The notes: generated by a model not told the origin, from the letters alone. DNA of 64,000 bases from Phoenix dactylifera (GCF_009389715.1 NC_052392.1:30764592-30828591); one strand, 5' to 3'. Positions 12,153-24,365 are shown, numbered from the stretch's first letter. Numbers and translations are program-made.

Positions 12153-13620
12153 TAGAGATGCAAACAAGCCAAACATGAGTAATATGAGTTCTCCTTGAGA
12201 TTGCCTCAGAATTAAAATAACCCAACTCAAGCTTCGCTTGTATACAATTGAGCGAGACAGCTCGATTGGATTAAATTCGGTTGGGTCGATTCACACCAGA
12301 GCATGCTTGACCTCCGACTTGACCCAATTTTATATTTGGGTCGGGTTATGGTCAAGCATAATCCTTGAACTTCTTGGATTCAAGTCAAGACCAGATCAAG
12401 TTGGATCTATAGTTCAAGTCAAGCATCTAACTATTCTTTTATAGCTAAAATATAATAATTTATAATTAAATACAAAATCATGAAAAATTTAAAGAAGACT
12501 AAAAAGAGAACTAAAATTTGAATTTTCATTCAAAAAGATTTATTTTCATCCAAGTAATTGTTTATTTTTAAATTTACAAATTATGATTTTAAAAAATACT
12601 TGAAAGCATTATAAATAAGAATCTACCAAAATAAACAATGAAATATTAATGTTAGATATAATTTAAGTGAAAATAGTTAAGAAAAGATGTAATTGTTAAA
12701 TAAGAAAAAGGACTTGGTGTAAATACACACAATGCATGGAAAAGATATTTGGAGTGAAGGAGAAGAAGATTTATATGATTTGGATATTTAGGTTGAGCCA
12801 TATTAGGTTTTGGTTGAGTTGGACTCCTTTTTATAGACCTAAATTAATCTCGGATGATGTACCAGATTAGGTCATATTGCAAAATATAAGATCCAGATCT
12901 GACCTAGAATTTAGATAGGATCAACTTTTTGAACCCGATCTAACCCACATGTCTTTACATATGGATCAGGCTGGATCTAATTAGGTCGAAATCGGGACTA
13001 GTCACGGCTTGACCCACCCATTTATTGCCCTACTCCTCTCCAAGTTGTAATCGGCCTCCTCTATTAGTTGCAACATAGCCATTGCTCATGTACTCACAGC
13101 CATCATGGAATTGGGGGCCGAGGACCAAACGATGAGGCCGCATTTTGGGTAGCACCGGTGGGGAGCGATTGAATTAACCTCCCATGGGAGTTTTGAATGT
13201 GGAGCTCCAGTGAGGGGTTTTAGGCTGGTATCTGATGGGATAAATAGTGGTGATGGAGAACCAAACAGGGATGGTGTTGGAAACTCAAGTCTTCCTCATT
13301 TATCTTTAACCTATCAAGCAATCGCAACCATTCAGATTTAATTTGTCAGCTAGTTACCATTACATTTAAATTTATAATATAATTTTTATATTTACAATAT
13401 GTTAACATAAAATAAATTTTATTATATTATAATTATATGTATAATTATATATTATATTATATATTATACATTATATAAATGAGATGGCTTACTAGCTGAA
13501 TCAGGAAGTTGAGAAGAATTCAAGCTTTGCTCATATGCTAAATGAGGGAGTCAAACTCAAGCTCAATTCCAAGCTGAACAAGAGCCAACTTGCGAGCTGC
13601 TAGCTAGTTCGGCACCCTTA
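12153..13620. mobile_element. hAT-like non-autonomous element with exact 8-bp TSD
   Basis: The element starts TAGAGATGCAAACAAGCC and ends TAGTTCGGCACCCTTA. Read inward from both sides, the ends agree at the terminal TA and in the TGC region. It is flanked by TTTATGAT on both sides (12145-12152 and 13621-13628), an exact 8-bp duplication as made by hAT transposases. No transposase frame is present. A second hAT-like terminus ending ATTTATTGCCCTA at 13032, followed by unrelated sequence, suggests an internal rearrangement or a nested fragment. The 13370-13470 part is almost pure AT. Confidence 0.7.
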
Positions 13621-13745
13621 TTTATGATGCTATTGTCTAAGATTCGGCTCAAACTATTTTCTCATAGGATCTCCTATTTATAATCATTTTTTAATGTACT
13701 ATTCTCAATAATTTGGTTCTACTTTACCTTGTATTGTTGCACTAC

Positions 13746-14575
13746 TAGGATTGCAAATAGGTTGGGACATATTGGGGCATGCTGGACCTCGATCCAATTT
13801 AATTTCTTGTCCAGATCTTCATTTGAGGCTCACAACCAACCTGTTAAATGATCAACTCGGGTTAGGTTGAGGGAAAGTATGATCCAAACCTATCCTAAAA
13901 TGTTTAGTTCCATCAGGTTTGCAGTTTCGTAAAGTATTTAGCTATTCTTTTATGATGAAAAAAATAAAAATTTAAATATAATTCATTAAAAAATTAAATA
14001 AAAAAACTAAGAAAGGTCAACTTGAATTTCATTATAAAAAATTTTTAACTTTATCGAAGAATCGGTCCTTGTTAACATGCAAGTTTACAAATTATCATTT
14101 TTGAGAAAATATATTGATGTATTTGACAATATTACAAAATAACAATGCACCAAAATAGAGAATGAATGTATAAATATAGTTAGTTAAAGGCTGGTGAGAG
14201 ATCATGGCAATGTTAAGGTAAACAAACAAGGATTAGTATAATGTAGGATTCTTTCAATAAATTGGAAAAGATATTTACGATGGAGGACAAGTTTTATATA
14301 GTTTGGGTTTCTAGTTGAGCTAGATCGTGTTCGGATAATGTCAGGTCCAATTTTTGTTGATCTAAATTAGACCTAGATGCAATACAAGTTAGGTTGGGTC
14401 AGAAAATGCAAAACCCAAGTTGACCCGATTTTCAAGTTATGTCCATTTTTCGACCTTGACTTGGCCCACAGGCCTTCATAACACCAGTCTAGTCAAGTTG
14501 GTGCGAAGTCAGCTCACCGCTCGACTAGGTCGGCTCATTGGTCAACCAGATGGACCCAACCTATTTGCAGCCCTA
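13746..14575. mobile_element. hAT-like MITE with near-perfect terminal inverted repeats
   Basis: The left end reads TAGGATTGCAAATAGGTTGG. The reverse complement of the right end reads TAGGGCTGCAAATAGGTTGG, differing at two positions. The flanks are TGCACTAC (13738-13745) and TGCACTGT (14576-14583), agreeing in 6 of 8 bases. The interior carries GACCCGATT- and GGTTGGGTC-type words but no transposase frame. The size is 830 bp. Confidence 0.8.
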
Positions 14576-14583
14576 TGCACTGT

Positions 14584-14861
14584 AAAACCAACAACTTCAA
14601 ATAACTCAATTTTTTCGGTGGCTATTAAGATTCTCCATACCTGAGTTCCTCTGGAGGAGGGTAACAAGAGTATTTTCCTCAAATCCTCAAACAGAATTTG
14701 GAGGACGCTACTGCATTCTGCTCAAACATAGAATACGTTATCTTCATTCTAGTAATAATGGGAGAAAATTCATGCATAAAACGAAAGCGAATTATGCCAA
14801 AAATTCTTCTATTCTTCATTCTGTGTTATTGCAGACATTAATCTAGTATTTTGCCTCCCCA

Positions 14862-14892
<31 letters not shown>

Positions 14893-15789
14893 TGCTCCTT
14901 TCCAGCAGTAATCTGGTTTAATTTTACACAATTGTGTCGATGCTGTTAGCTTTTATGACTTAGTTTATGATTTATCAAATACAATCTCTTATGCAGAAAA
15001 TGAAAGATGAGAGACTTGTAAGGAATCTTTAACTCCCTTGTCCCAAGTCATCCAATACTATCATAATTCATTTAAGTATGTATTCCAGAGTATCTACAAC
15101 CTCAGAGTTGCATGTTTCTTTGGACTCACGCTATGACTAAAGGCTCTAACTTTTATGTCCTTCCACCTTTTTTCTTTCCACACCTTCTTCCCACTAGATG
15201 GCTAGGGATTGCGTCCACAAGTTAGTTTGCTGAGCACAGAAGTCCTTACAACTTGTGCAGTGGACTGTGTACGTGCTAGTTGTCATGGCAACTATTAACA
15301 TCACAAAATATATAGTCTCGAAAAAAGTTACCATTCCATCTGAAATCAACCATGTTAATTACTGATGGATGAGGCCGAGAGCTGCATTGCAGCAGTGCTA
15401 CGATTCCAAACTATAGTGGTTATATCAGTGGCATCTTTCACTGTATTTTCCTCATTATAAGTGTCAAAGCCGTATCCATGGCGGTGAAATCCATGGTCCT
15501 CAGGGAAGGACTCCTATTTACCCCTTTCTTCTCTACCCCCCATAAAAAGACAGTGAAATCCATTGGGGAAACCTGTCAACAGCCACCTTTGCTTTCGTCG
15601 GCCATATTTTCCAAATCCATCCCTCAGAATCCCTAAGTTGCTCATTGGGCTCCAATAGAAGATTGCTAATCTATACAATATGTATCAATTGATTTAACTG
15701 CAATTTAACTCGGGCCTAGAAAAAAGATTTCTTTGACCTCACTTCTTTTGGAGAAGAATCCTAGCAGAAAAGCAAGAACTCGGTGACCC
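14584..15789. other. Intergenic DNA with a 28-base poly-C tract
   Basis: No gene seen. An uninterrupted run of 28 C lies at 14862-14889, which is very unusual in AT-rich plant DNA. The rest is featureless apart from short frames. Confidence 0.55.
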
Positions 15790-15804
15790 TTTGTCAGAAT
15801 CCGT

Positions 15805-15930
15805 ACGGACATGTGTTTAGTCCCACATCAGTTATTTGCTGGATAAATCTTAGATAGTTATACAAGATCAAAAAACCAAATAATACTTTCTGGCTAGTTT
15901 TTTTAGGTGAGATCTTGGATTGTTTCATCC
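15805..15930. repeat. Possible retroelement fragment (TTTAGTCCCACATC)
   Basis: The string TTTAGTCCCACATCAG near 15817, followed by GTTATTTGCTGG and TTTAGGTGAGATCTTGG, resembles a repeat family widely dispersed in plant genomes. No termini or duplication can be fixed, so this is only a recognition-level call. Confidence 0.3.
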
Positions 15931-15960
15931 CTTTTTCATATTTGTGAGAGATAAGGCAGA

Positions 15961-18078
15961 TGACACACACATACACACAACTAGAGAGAGAGTATTTTTC
16001 TTTTGATAGGGAGAGGTGGAGTTGAAACCCAAGGTGGTGGCATTCCCACTAAGTTTCTCCTGATCTCTTGTCATAGGAATATTCATTAGTCTTTCCATTT
16101 ATTTTTGATTTATTGTAAAGTAGTTATTTGATATTTAAAAGAAAAAATAATTTTTTATTTATAAATTTTATTTGCAGCGAGATGTAACATATCTCACATA
16201 TAAATAACCATAAGAGGGCATCAAAATTCTGCAATAAATAATAATAAAAAATGCACGATATAAGAACATTTATTAATCTTCCCATTTATTTTTCATTCAT
16301 CGCAAAATTGGTTACTTTATATTGTAGATATGAAGTCATGTATTTTTAAATTCATTTGTAAAAGGAAAAAAAAAATGTAAATGCCGTAGAGGTTGCAAAG
16401 GTTTCACTCTCGAACCTCTTGACCTTCATGCAAACATTTATAATTAATCTTCTCATTTGTTTCCATTTCATTAAAGGAATTTGTTGTTTTATATTTTAAA
16501 TTTTTTTAAAAAATGACATCTTTAAATTTATTTGCAGTATAACGCAGCAATATTGTCCAACTTCTTCATATCTTGCTTGCAGCCTTACACATGACCAAAG
16601 GAGAGCACCGAAGCTCTGCAGTAAAAAGCACCATGTCACTATTTTACCACTAGAAATTTGGTCTTCTCCATGAGTAGTAAGAATTTGTTTTACCCTTCTT
16701 CGGAGTCCTCCGAAAAGAGACGAGACAGAACAGGGATAAGATTCTACCGGAGTGGCCCAAATTCGAAACGCGCGGGCGTCGATTAAATGCGGGGATCGGA
16801 TGCCCTCCGTCTGGTTTGTCCGGTGGAGTCGCCATCTGGTCTGCCGGTACTTAGGTGGTGCTTGGTGGAGCTCTCCCGCAGATGGAAAGAGTATGAGTAA
16901 AACTTATCTACTCGTATCGAATATTCTCCAGCAGAAAGGAGCTCAGTAGGAGTTGCTACGCGGGTGAGGTCCTCCTTATCCCCTTTTTCCCTTTCTAAAG
17001 CTTAAAAAAAAAGAAAAGAGACGGGACCTTTACGCTAACAATTGCTGTTCAAGTCCTTGGATTGCCAACCGCAGGAAAGATGCAACTCGGCAAAAAAATA
17101 AGCTAGGTTTCAGTCATTAGACCAAATTTGAACTTTTTTGTTAAAATCGAAGTTGCACTCATGTTCGAGCTTTATGTACGTGGGTGGTGACACCCATGCC
17201 ATACCCCTATGTCGTAGTCGTACCTTCGGGGTCAAATGATGGGTACAAGGCTCCAATGCACGACCCATCCATCAACCCCCTCAAATCTCTTAAGAATAAT
17301 ATATGTATTCTCCTCGGTCCTCTGTGCACCCACTTTATCGTGCAGATTAAGTAAAGGAGAAGTACTTCACCCTTAGCTGGACTTCCCACACAACAAGCAT
17401 CATCAGCTCCATCTCCTCCTACTTTTAAAACAATACAAGAAAGAGAACATGGTATGTTTTGTGGGCTGTGCCCCTTCTTCTATGTATGCATAAAAGGTTG
17501 CAGAAGAACTGGATTCAAGGCAAAATAATATGTGATCCTTTTCCATTCTTTTGAGTGTATATTATCACTACCAAGGGGCTTCACTCCCCATGCCACTTAA
17601 ATAGAATTTCCAATAGAAGAAGACTACACAAGTATCAATATCCTTTTCTAGATAGATTGCAGAAGCCTGGTTCTCAAAAGGGGAGAAAGAACATGAGAAG
17701 AAAGAATAGGAAAGAAAATCACATCTTTAGACACTTCCGAACTGTTAAGGCTTTTGTCAACCTTTTGCTGCACAAATTCAAAAGTGGCAGGACATCCCAA
17801 GATCAGTCACTCTCTCTCTCTCACTCTCTCTCTCAAAGACTTTTGACCCAATCATTCTTTGTGATCATAAGCTATCATGATACCACAATGCATCTGGAGA
17901 GAGAAAGAAGCCCCTGAAGTCCGAGCACAAAATAGAAGATTTCAGTGCTTCCAGGGGGAGAGAGGCTTCTGAAAAAATCTAAGCCGAAAATGGAAGGAAA
18001 GAAAGGATGTGCCATCGGAAGCCACCATGTTGTGCTGTATGCTTGCCACCTTCTCTAGCTAGATTTTGCCACATTACC
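15961..18078. other. Intergenic DNA upstream and downstream of the IDL gene, no gene seen
   Basis: Mixed composition. It holds a moderately GC-rich island at 16740-16900 and a CT microsatellite at about 17811-17835. The 120-codon + frame at 17555-17917 has no recognisable domain and overlaps simple repeats, so I do not call it a gene. Confidence 0.5.
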
Positions 18079-18300
18079 TTAAGGTGATCTCTGGCTCTTC
18101 AAGCCAATGGAGTTGTGCTGCTTCGAAGGCCCCGAAGGAGGAATTGGCATTGCCCTTGGCAGAAAGCCAAAGAAGTTTTCCGCTTGCTTCGCCCTCGCCG
18201 GCTTCACGTAGAAAGCTTGCATGTCCCTCGAGCCATGGCAACATATGATCAAGAGAAGGAAGAGAAATACCAAACCTCGGCCTCTGCCGGCTTGGCCCAT
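18079..18300 (-). CDS. IDL: IDA-like (IDL) secreted peptide precursor
   Basis: A 73-codon uninterrupted frame with the layout of INFLORESCENCE DEFICIENT IN ABSCISSION-like precursors. Residues 1-9 are polar and basic. Residues 10-21 are hydrophobic (LVFLFLLLIICC) and would form a signal peptide. A variable middle follows, then the conserved C-terminal motif FGFLPRAMPIPPSGPSKQHN at residues 44-63 and a 10-residue tail. The 12-residue core, PIPPSGPSKQHN at 52-63, matches the IDA family core PIPPS(A/G)PS..HN, which is processed and hydroxylated outside the cell. IDA peptides bind HAESA-type receptor kinases and drive cell separation in organ abscission and lateral root emergence. Odd here is Gln61 where IDA itself has Arg. 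The start is the first ATG before a signal peptide. A longer frame in another phase (18074-18427) is a shadow. It is intronless, as usual for this family. Confidence 0.88.
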   Translation of the reverse strand: MGQAGRGRGLVFLFLLLIICCHGSRDMQAFYVKPARAKQAENFFGFLPRAMPIPPSGPSKQHNSIGLKSQRSP

Positions 18301-18432
18301 TGGGCCAAAACAAGAGAGAAGGATTGGAGGAAGGAGTAGAAGGTGATGGGAGAGAAGAGGGAGAAGAGAGACAAGGTTTTGTGGGAAGGTACTTGTGCTG
18401 TGAGAAGGTGGTAAACGGGAGTGGCAAGGGGA

Positions 18433-18447
18433 ATGGATATAAATAAG
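18433..18447 (-). promoter_or_regulatory. Possible TATA box of the IDL gene
   Basis: On the - strand the sequence reads CTTATTTATATCC about 135 bases before the start codon, a plausible TATA position giving a leader of roughly 100 nt. The match is loose and partly palindromic, so this is tentative. Confidence 0.3.
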
Positions 18448-19404
18448 AGTACTTTGGGAGACATTAAAGTATGAAGTATGGGGTGGTTACTGGGGGTTTG
18501 ATGGGATATGAGAGGCGGATGGTGAGGACAAGAGAGAACACGGGCTGGGAAATAAATGAAGGTTGGACTGGGATTTTGGCTTAGTTTGGAATAGTAGACT
18601 GGGGGTTTGAACGTTCGAGGGGGTTGGAGAGAGTTTGGAACGATCCTTTGGACGGTGGAGGAGGGATGGCATAAAGATCATGAGGGACAGAAAGGAAGTG
18701 AAAGGGAGCAGAGAGGAAGAGGGAAGAAAACAAAGGCAAGAATCCAGAGGGAAGGGTTAAGTAGAAAAAAAAAAAAGATAAAAAGAGGGGTCGTGTCCTC
18801 TGGGTAGGTGAAAGGAGGGGGCCACTGGAATTAAATGGCCGAACGAGGAAAGTGAGCTGCTGTTCTAGCCACGGACAGGACTACCTGTCTCATGGGTTTT
18901 TGTAATGGACTAGTTTTTTTTTTCCTAAGGCTAATGGACTTGTTTGATAGGATGGCATGAAACAAGAGTCCATGGAATTGGCAGTGAATGCTCTAGTATG
19001 ATGTTCTCTACTTAGAAAAATTAAGCAATTTTCTGTAATCTTTTGGGTATAATAATATGATTCAAATTATATAGATGGCTTGTGTATGGATGTGGAAGTA
19101 GAGTGCAACAGCATGAGAGGAGAAGAACAGTGATAAACTAGTTAACAAAACAACCCTCAAAATATATATTTGGATACTTCTAACATGATTCTAGGCCACC
19201 TTAAATTTTTGCATATGAGGTAATTGTCACTCGAGCATGGAGCCTTTTACCCTAAGAACTGTAGTTTTTGTGATGATAGTATTATATACAAGTCGCCCGT
19301 GAGAGTTGTTAATGTTTTAGCATTTCCATTTAACAAAGAAAGGGGATAATAACTGCTTGTTTGTTTCCACAATTTGAAGCCTTTCTATCTAAACATGTGA
19401 ATAA
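18448..19404. other. Upstream region of the IDL gene, no other gene seen
   Basis: The 18450-18830 part is purine-rich on the + strand (pyrimidine-rich towards the IDL gene). The short frames there follow from that bias. The rest to 19404 is AT-rich with no recognisable coding sequence. Confidence 0.5.
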
Positions 19405-19409
19405 GATTG

Positions 19410-19753
19410 TGCTAGAGTAAATGGCTCATATTAAGATATTCTTATTTGAGTGGTACACTGGTATTCTAATGGATCGGAGCGAAGCGACGGAATATGTTTA
19501 TTTTTGGGATAATTATATAGTGTTTTATCAGGGATGCTGATAGGGGTTGGGTCTCTGAGGCTAGGGTTTAACTATAAATATCTTATAATCATTATTATTT
19601 GAGAGATAGTGAAAGATACAGCCGTTTTGCTCCCATGGACGTAGGCACATTGCCGAACCACATAAAATTCCTGTGTTCAATTTCTCTTCCTCTTCCTCTC
19701 TCAATTCTGTGCATTGTTCTGTTTGCCGTTTGGATCCTGTGTTTTGCGCAACA
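19410..19753. mobile_element. Solo LTR of a copia-type retrotransposon
   Basis: The 344-bp unit begins TGCTAGAG, ends TTTTGCGCAACA and is flanked by GATTG on both sides (19405-19409 and 19754-19758), an exact 5-bp duplication. Inside is a TATA motif (CTATAAATA, near 19570) and then CATGGACGTAGGCACATTGC and GCCGAACCACATAAA, words typical of plant copia LTRs. No primer-binding site or internal region follows, so this is a solo LTR left by recombination between two LTRs. Confidence 0.88.
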
Positions 19754-19758
19754 GATTG

Positions 19759-21137
19759 AATAGCTACCATTGGGTTAAATCAAACTTGTCCAAAGATTGA
19801 GTACATTTGTGACCCTAATTAGATCTTAGCACAGATTGTGCATTGGTTATTCAATAAAGAGCATTTGATGGGAATGATCCATTAATAAAAGTCTATAATA
19901 GATTTGATACATATACTCTCTTAGTTTATATACCTTTTCCATAGTCATTTTATTTGAGTGTATGGGGAGGGTATGTTTACAAAAAGAAAACTATATTTTT
20001 CAATGGGATTTAAGAGCATCATGGGCCCTTACAGTGATTATATGTGAATTTGAGATCAAATTTATCGTTTTTTTTTTTTTTTTTTATGTCCCATCTTCAT
20101 GGTTATCTTTCTACAGGCTTCTTAGTTGCAAGATAAAAAAATTAGGGGTAGCAATCCCTGTTCGTTCCTCCAAGATTCCTTCATTTAGGTAATAAATCCA
20201 ATTTCAGCTTGGTCATACGTTGGGATAAGAAAATATAAAACCTTTTTTAGTATTGGACAAGAATGTTCTTGTTGTTTCTTCAATTTGTCTAAGTATAGAG
20301 AAAGCAGGTTACTATGAGACCCAATTCCCATGAAATGACATTTAAACCATGCCTGGCCTAGATCAGAAACTGTGTACCAAAACTCACCACAAAATTGCAA
20401 TGATAAGGCTTGAGAATTGCTGCTAGAATAGTATGCAGTGCGGGTGCTCGTACTCAAGGGAAGAGCCATACTAGCACAACTTTACCATATGTTGGGCTTT
20501 TCTTTATTACCATAGATTTTCTGTAATTGTTTTTTTGACACATTTAGTCTCAAGGTTTTCAAGAAGGGAAGAGCTATCTTTGTAATGCATTAAACAAGTG
20601 GTACAACAGTAGTTAAAGAATTTAAAGTTCTCTAATATGTGAGTATGGGGAGGAGGGTTCTTAGCCTCCTTCTTTGTCTAAACTTGCATGTGATAATTAA
20701 TGGTGAGTGATTTTATGAGTCCTGCATCAGATGGTGGGTGACTCAAGGAGCTCCCCCCCACCCCAACTCTTCTTGTTCAGTCCCACCGTCTCCTGCTCGT
20801 GCTCACATTGCCTGCCACCTCCTCCTTCCACAAATGCGTGGCAAAGCAATGAGATCAGTCCTTCAAGATGACGCATGTTTAATTATAAGGAAGCCAACGA
20901 TGCTTATTGATTGGGTTGGGTGGTTGCTTATGTGGCCAATTAAACGAAACTATATTGAGGGACTCCGTTTCCACTGCCCCTTCTCTCAAAGATCTTGCGT
21001 ACTTTTGACTCTTATAGATTGATCGATATAAGAAATATATAATATATCTATGTTATTATGAAAAAAAGAGATAGCAAAATGTTTGATCCAGACCATCCAT
21101 TTATGGATGGTGCAAAGAAAAGGTACCAAAGGATCAC
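19759..21137. other. Intergenic DNA, no gene seen
   Basis: AT-rich with a poly-T run near 20070-20085. The 94-codon frames at 20185-20469 and 20738-21022 show no domain or composition suggesting a real gene. Confidence 0.5.
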
Positions 21138-21143
21138 CCTAAG

Positions 21144-22533
21144 AGGGCATTTGGTATGGAATAATCATCTCAGATCAAAGACGATGTGAGTGGAGGTAAT
21201 GAAATCACCGTATTTGGTTGCACCAGAGTGATCCTAAATCACACCCACTCCTCAAATTGCTGCCTAATCTAGTGATAGGATATTTGTTCCTAAGGTCAGG
21301 TTTCTAAGATTACCCAAAAGCAGTGATGATTTTAAGTTGAAATTTAAGAACAAAAATATCCCTCAGTCAAGCAAAAAAAATTGGTATATTAATATACCAC
21401 TAATATATTATATTAATATCATACATATTATATTATATTAATATAATATATATTGTATTTATGATATATATTATTTTATAATATATTATTAGTCATATTT
21501 TGTCATATTATTATTCATTAATAATTTTAAATTATAGTAAAAATATATTATTGTAATTTATATTTCTATAATAAAATTATTTAATATATTTCATCTATTT
21601 GCCTTATTTTTTATCAATATAAATATTTGTATTAGAAAATAATATATTATAAGAATAAATAAAAATATTAATTCTGTAATAATAATTAATATATTCTTAC
21701 AGGATTAATAATTTATAGGACTATCAAAAATATTTTATGTAATATATCAAGAGTAGATTTGGTATTATATGGTCGGTGATCTTGGATTCTGTTGTCGCCG
21801 AATCCAGACCGAGGTGAGAGTGCAGCTCGGACGACCTTGAGGTCAGCTGGAGGCGAGCTAAGTAGGCCGGTTGATGCATCGGATGCTGAGTTCCTCCAGA
21901 GAGGGCCTACAAGAGGTCCACTTGCCGAAGAGTTTCTGTCGGGGGACCCTTCGATGCCTAAATTAGAAAAGCAAGAAAACAACATAAAAGTGAGAGAATT
22001 TCAGCGGAGTGTAGTCTCTATGAGTAATATTGTATGTATACCTAAAGTCCTCCGGCCTGCCTCTTTATGTAAGGAAGCCCATTTTGTCTTTCCATAGTCT
22101 GACGTGGCATAGACCGCAGCGCTACCATGACTGTGGGCTGTCAGAGCTATTGGTTGTTGAAATTGTCAGTCTTTGTCAGCACGTGCTGATTGTTCTCCTT
22201 GGTTAATCGGCTCTTTGGCTGGAACTGAAGAGCTCACTTCGGTTGGTCGGCTACTTGACTGGAGCTGAGGTTATTCTCCTCAGTTTACGTCTGAAGAAAA
22301 GGAGCAGGTTTGTCTCAAGGTTGAGGTATCCAATATTTCTCCCAATAGATTTCTATACCAAACAAGTTAGTCATAAGTATTTGGTATCTTCAATCACTCG
22401 AACATAATATACGAAATACGGTGATTTTAAATCATCAAAGATCATATTATGTTAGATAAGGATCACCAGTGACCTAATACATGTTGATGATCCCATTTAG
22501 GTCACCAAAAGCTACCCAATATGTGATGCCCTA
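21144..22533. mobile_element. MITE with AGGGCAT ends, interrupted by a solo LTR
   Basis: The left end reads AGGGCATTTGGTATGG and the right end, reversed, reads TAGGGCATCACATATTGG. CCTAAG lies just outside both ends (21138-21143 and 22534-22539). The left part contains GTGATTTCATTACC-type words that recur inverted near the right end around ATCACCAGTG. The AT-rich 21370-21720 block belongs to it. The element was about 800 bp before a 588-bp LTR inserted. The GGGCATTTGG end resembles Tourist/Harbinger MITEs, but the flanking repeat is longer than the usual 3 bp, so the superfamily is uncertain. Confidence 0.5.
21760..22347. mobile_element. Probable solo LTR nested in the AGGGCAT MITE
   Basis: A GC-richer block starting TGGTATTATATGG and ending TTTCTCCCAATA breaks the AT-rich MITE. 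GATT flanks it on both sides (21756-21759 and 22348-22351). Depending on where the ends are cut, the duplication can be read as AGATT or GATTT. It is the right size for an LTR and has no internal domain. The 101- and 90-codon frames inside are not genes. Confidence 0.55.
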
Positions 22534-22539
22534 CCTAAG

Positions 22540-24357
22540 CTAGTCAAGTAGGAAAATCGAGAAGAAAATTCTTTACAACATGTTTAATTAGCAGATTAAG
22601 CAAAGTCATAGGCGAGAAGTTAGAAATGGGGACTTTATTACACATCAAGAAGTAGGAGGCAAGTGGAAGTATTGGGCATGAGCACACATTTCTAAACCAT
22701 ACGGTCCATACCCGAAGTAAAAGTTAATAATAAGGTAGTTTCCAATTAGAATTAGCGTGATTTTGTTATAAATATGAAAGAAATTAACCTTTGTTTATGC
22801 AAGTACGTTTGAGGGTTTGCGTGCCGGAAAGCCCTTTTCCTATTGAATATTCATTTACTACATTCTTTTGTGGAGACAGGATGCGGTCGAAGTGTGGCTT
22901 CGTATCTGCGATCACGCTTCCCGGTCCCCTGAATCGTTGTCTTGCTCATGGAGGAGGAAAAAAGCCTTTGGGATAACGAAGAGCAAACTTTCCACCCCAA
23001 CCGTTCCATTGGTGTTCCATTTGTGAGCTAATCCCATTCTTTCCTATATTTTGGTGCACCAACCTAGTCTCATGCTTGTTCTTCTCGGAAAAAATAATGT
23101 ATAGAAGTGGATAGAAGCATGGGGGTGATGGATGCTCTAATAATGTTTTGTTTGGTTGTGGAATATGAATGAGAGTACTTATTTCTATTCTTCATTGTAC
23201 AAAAAGACATTTGCTCGATGATAAACATAGACTTCTAATTACGAGCAAGCGTATCGGATTAGAGATCAAAGTCGGGTAGTCGACTTTGAACATAGGGCTA
23301 ATGACGTTGATCTATCAACTCATTCTGTTATGGCTAGCGAGTCATTCACTGATAAGGTTATCGAAGAATAGACTCCAAAACTTTTGGTCGAAAGTTTGGC
23401 AATTTTTCGCAATTAACTTACAAAATATCCTTTTACAATTGTAGAATATGCAAGTATTAAAATTAACTCCATACATATTAGAATATTAAATAATCTACGC
23501 ATAATCTAGGGATGATGACGGCTCTTTAAAGTTAGGTCATCATTGTTATATCTTATAGAAGTTGAGAAGTGCTTTGTCAGCAAAAGAACAAGTTAATGAG
23601 ATATATATGGTTCACTCGTGCTGCTAAAAATATGTGATAATGTGAACAATAATCGAAAGCACAACTTCTAGCGAAAAAAATGATGAAAGCTATGGTTATA
23701 TAGAATTGAAGCAGAAAGAAAGTAACAAAGCAATGTAAAGACTAAATAGTGCACCCATCTGCACATAAGGCATTGATTCCTATCCTCATTCCAACACACA
23801 ATCTACTTGCCTAGGATATCATGCAATGTCCAAGATCTACAATGAGAAGCCAGGGTAGCATGGCTGTCCCACCCTTAGGTTGAAAAATTTTCAGCTGACC
23901 ATCCCAATTGCAACCTTTACTTTGCAAAGCAAATATTTAATTCAAACGTATGGATGAGACACAACTAGCATTGATCTGCATAGCAACCACTTATAAACTA
24001 TGAGATCACTAAAAATGACACCAACATAGGTGAGAATTGATGATAAAACTTGAGCAACCACTCATTCCTCATGTCTGGTACCACAAGGTACTTATCTATA
24101 AAAATAAAAAAAAAATAGTAAACTTATTGAACTAACCTCTTATTGATGCATTGTTTCATTTTATAGTTTCTGAATAGGCCTTTTTTATTTTTTTAGGTTC
24201 CTGTTTGTTATACTCTGCGAAAGGATCCGACCGAATTCTATTTGTACATATAAGGCAAATTATCTCAGCTCCATTTTTTTTTGCAAGGTAGCCAAAAGGG
24301 CCAATAGGTGCATCATCACTAGTCATTCACTAGAAATCATAAGAAAATCCAAAGGGT
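22540..24357. other. Intergenic DNA with an LTR-like stretch, no gene seen
   Basis: Around 22765 there is TTATAAATATG followed by a moderately GC-rich stretch (22860-22945, GATGCGGTCGAAGTGTGG) that looks like part of an LTR. No TG/CA boundaries with a duplication could be fixed. The remainder is AT-rich and gives no supported gene. Confidence 0.4.
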
Positions 24358-24365
24358 CCTTCAAC

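Noticed and set aside
17555..17917. 120-codon + frame
   Set aside because: Basic, low-complexity and partly simple repeat, with no domain.
18074..18427. 117-codon - frame overlapping the IDL gene
   Set aside because: Different phase. It lacks any motif, while the 73-codon frame has a signal peptide and EPIP motif.
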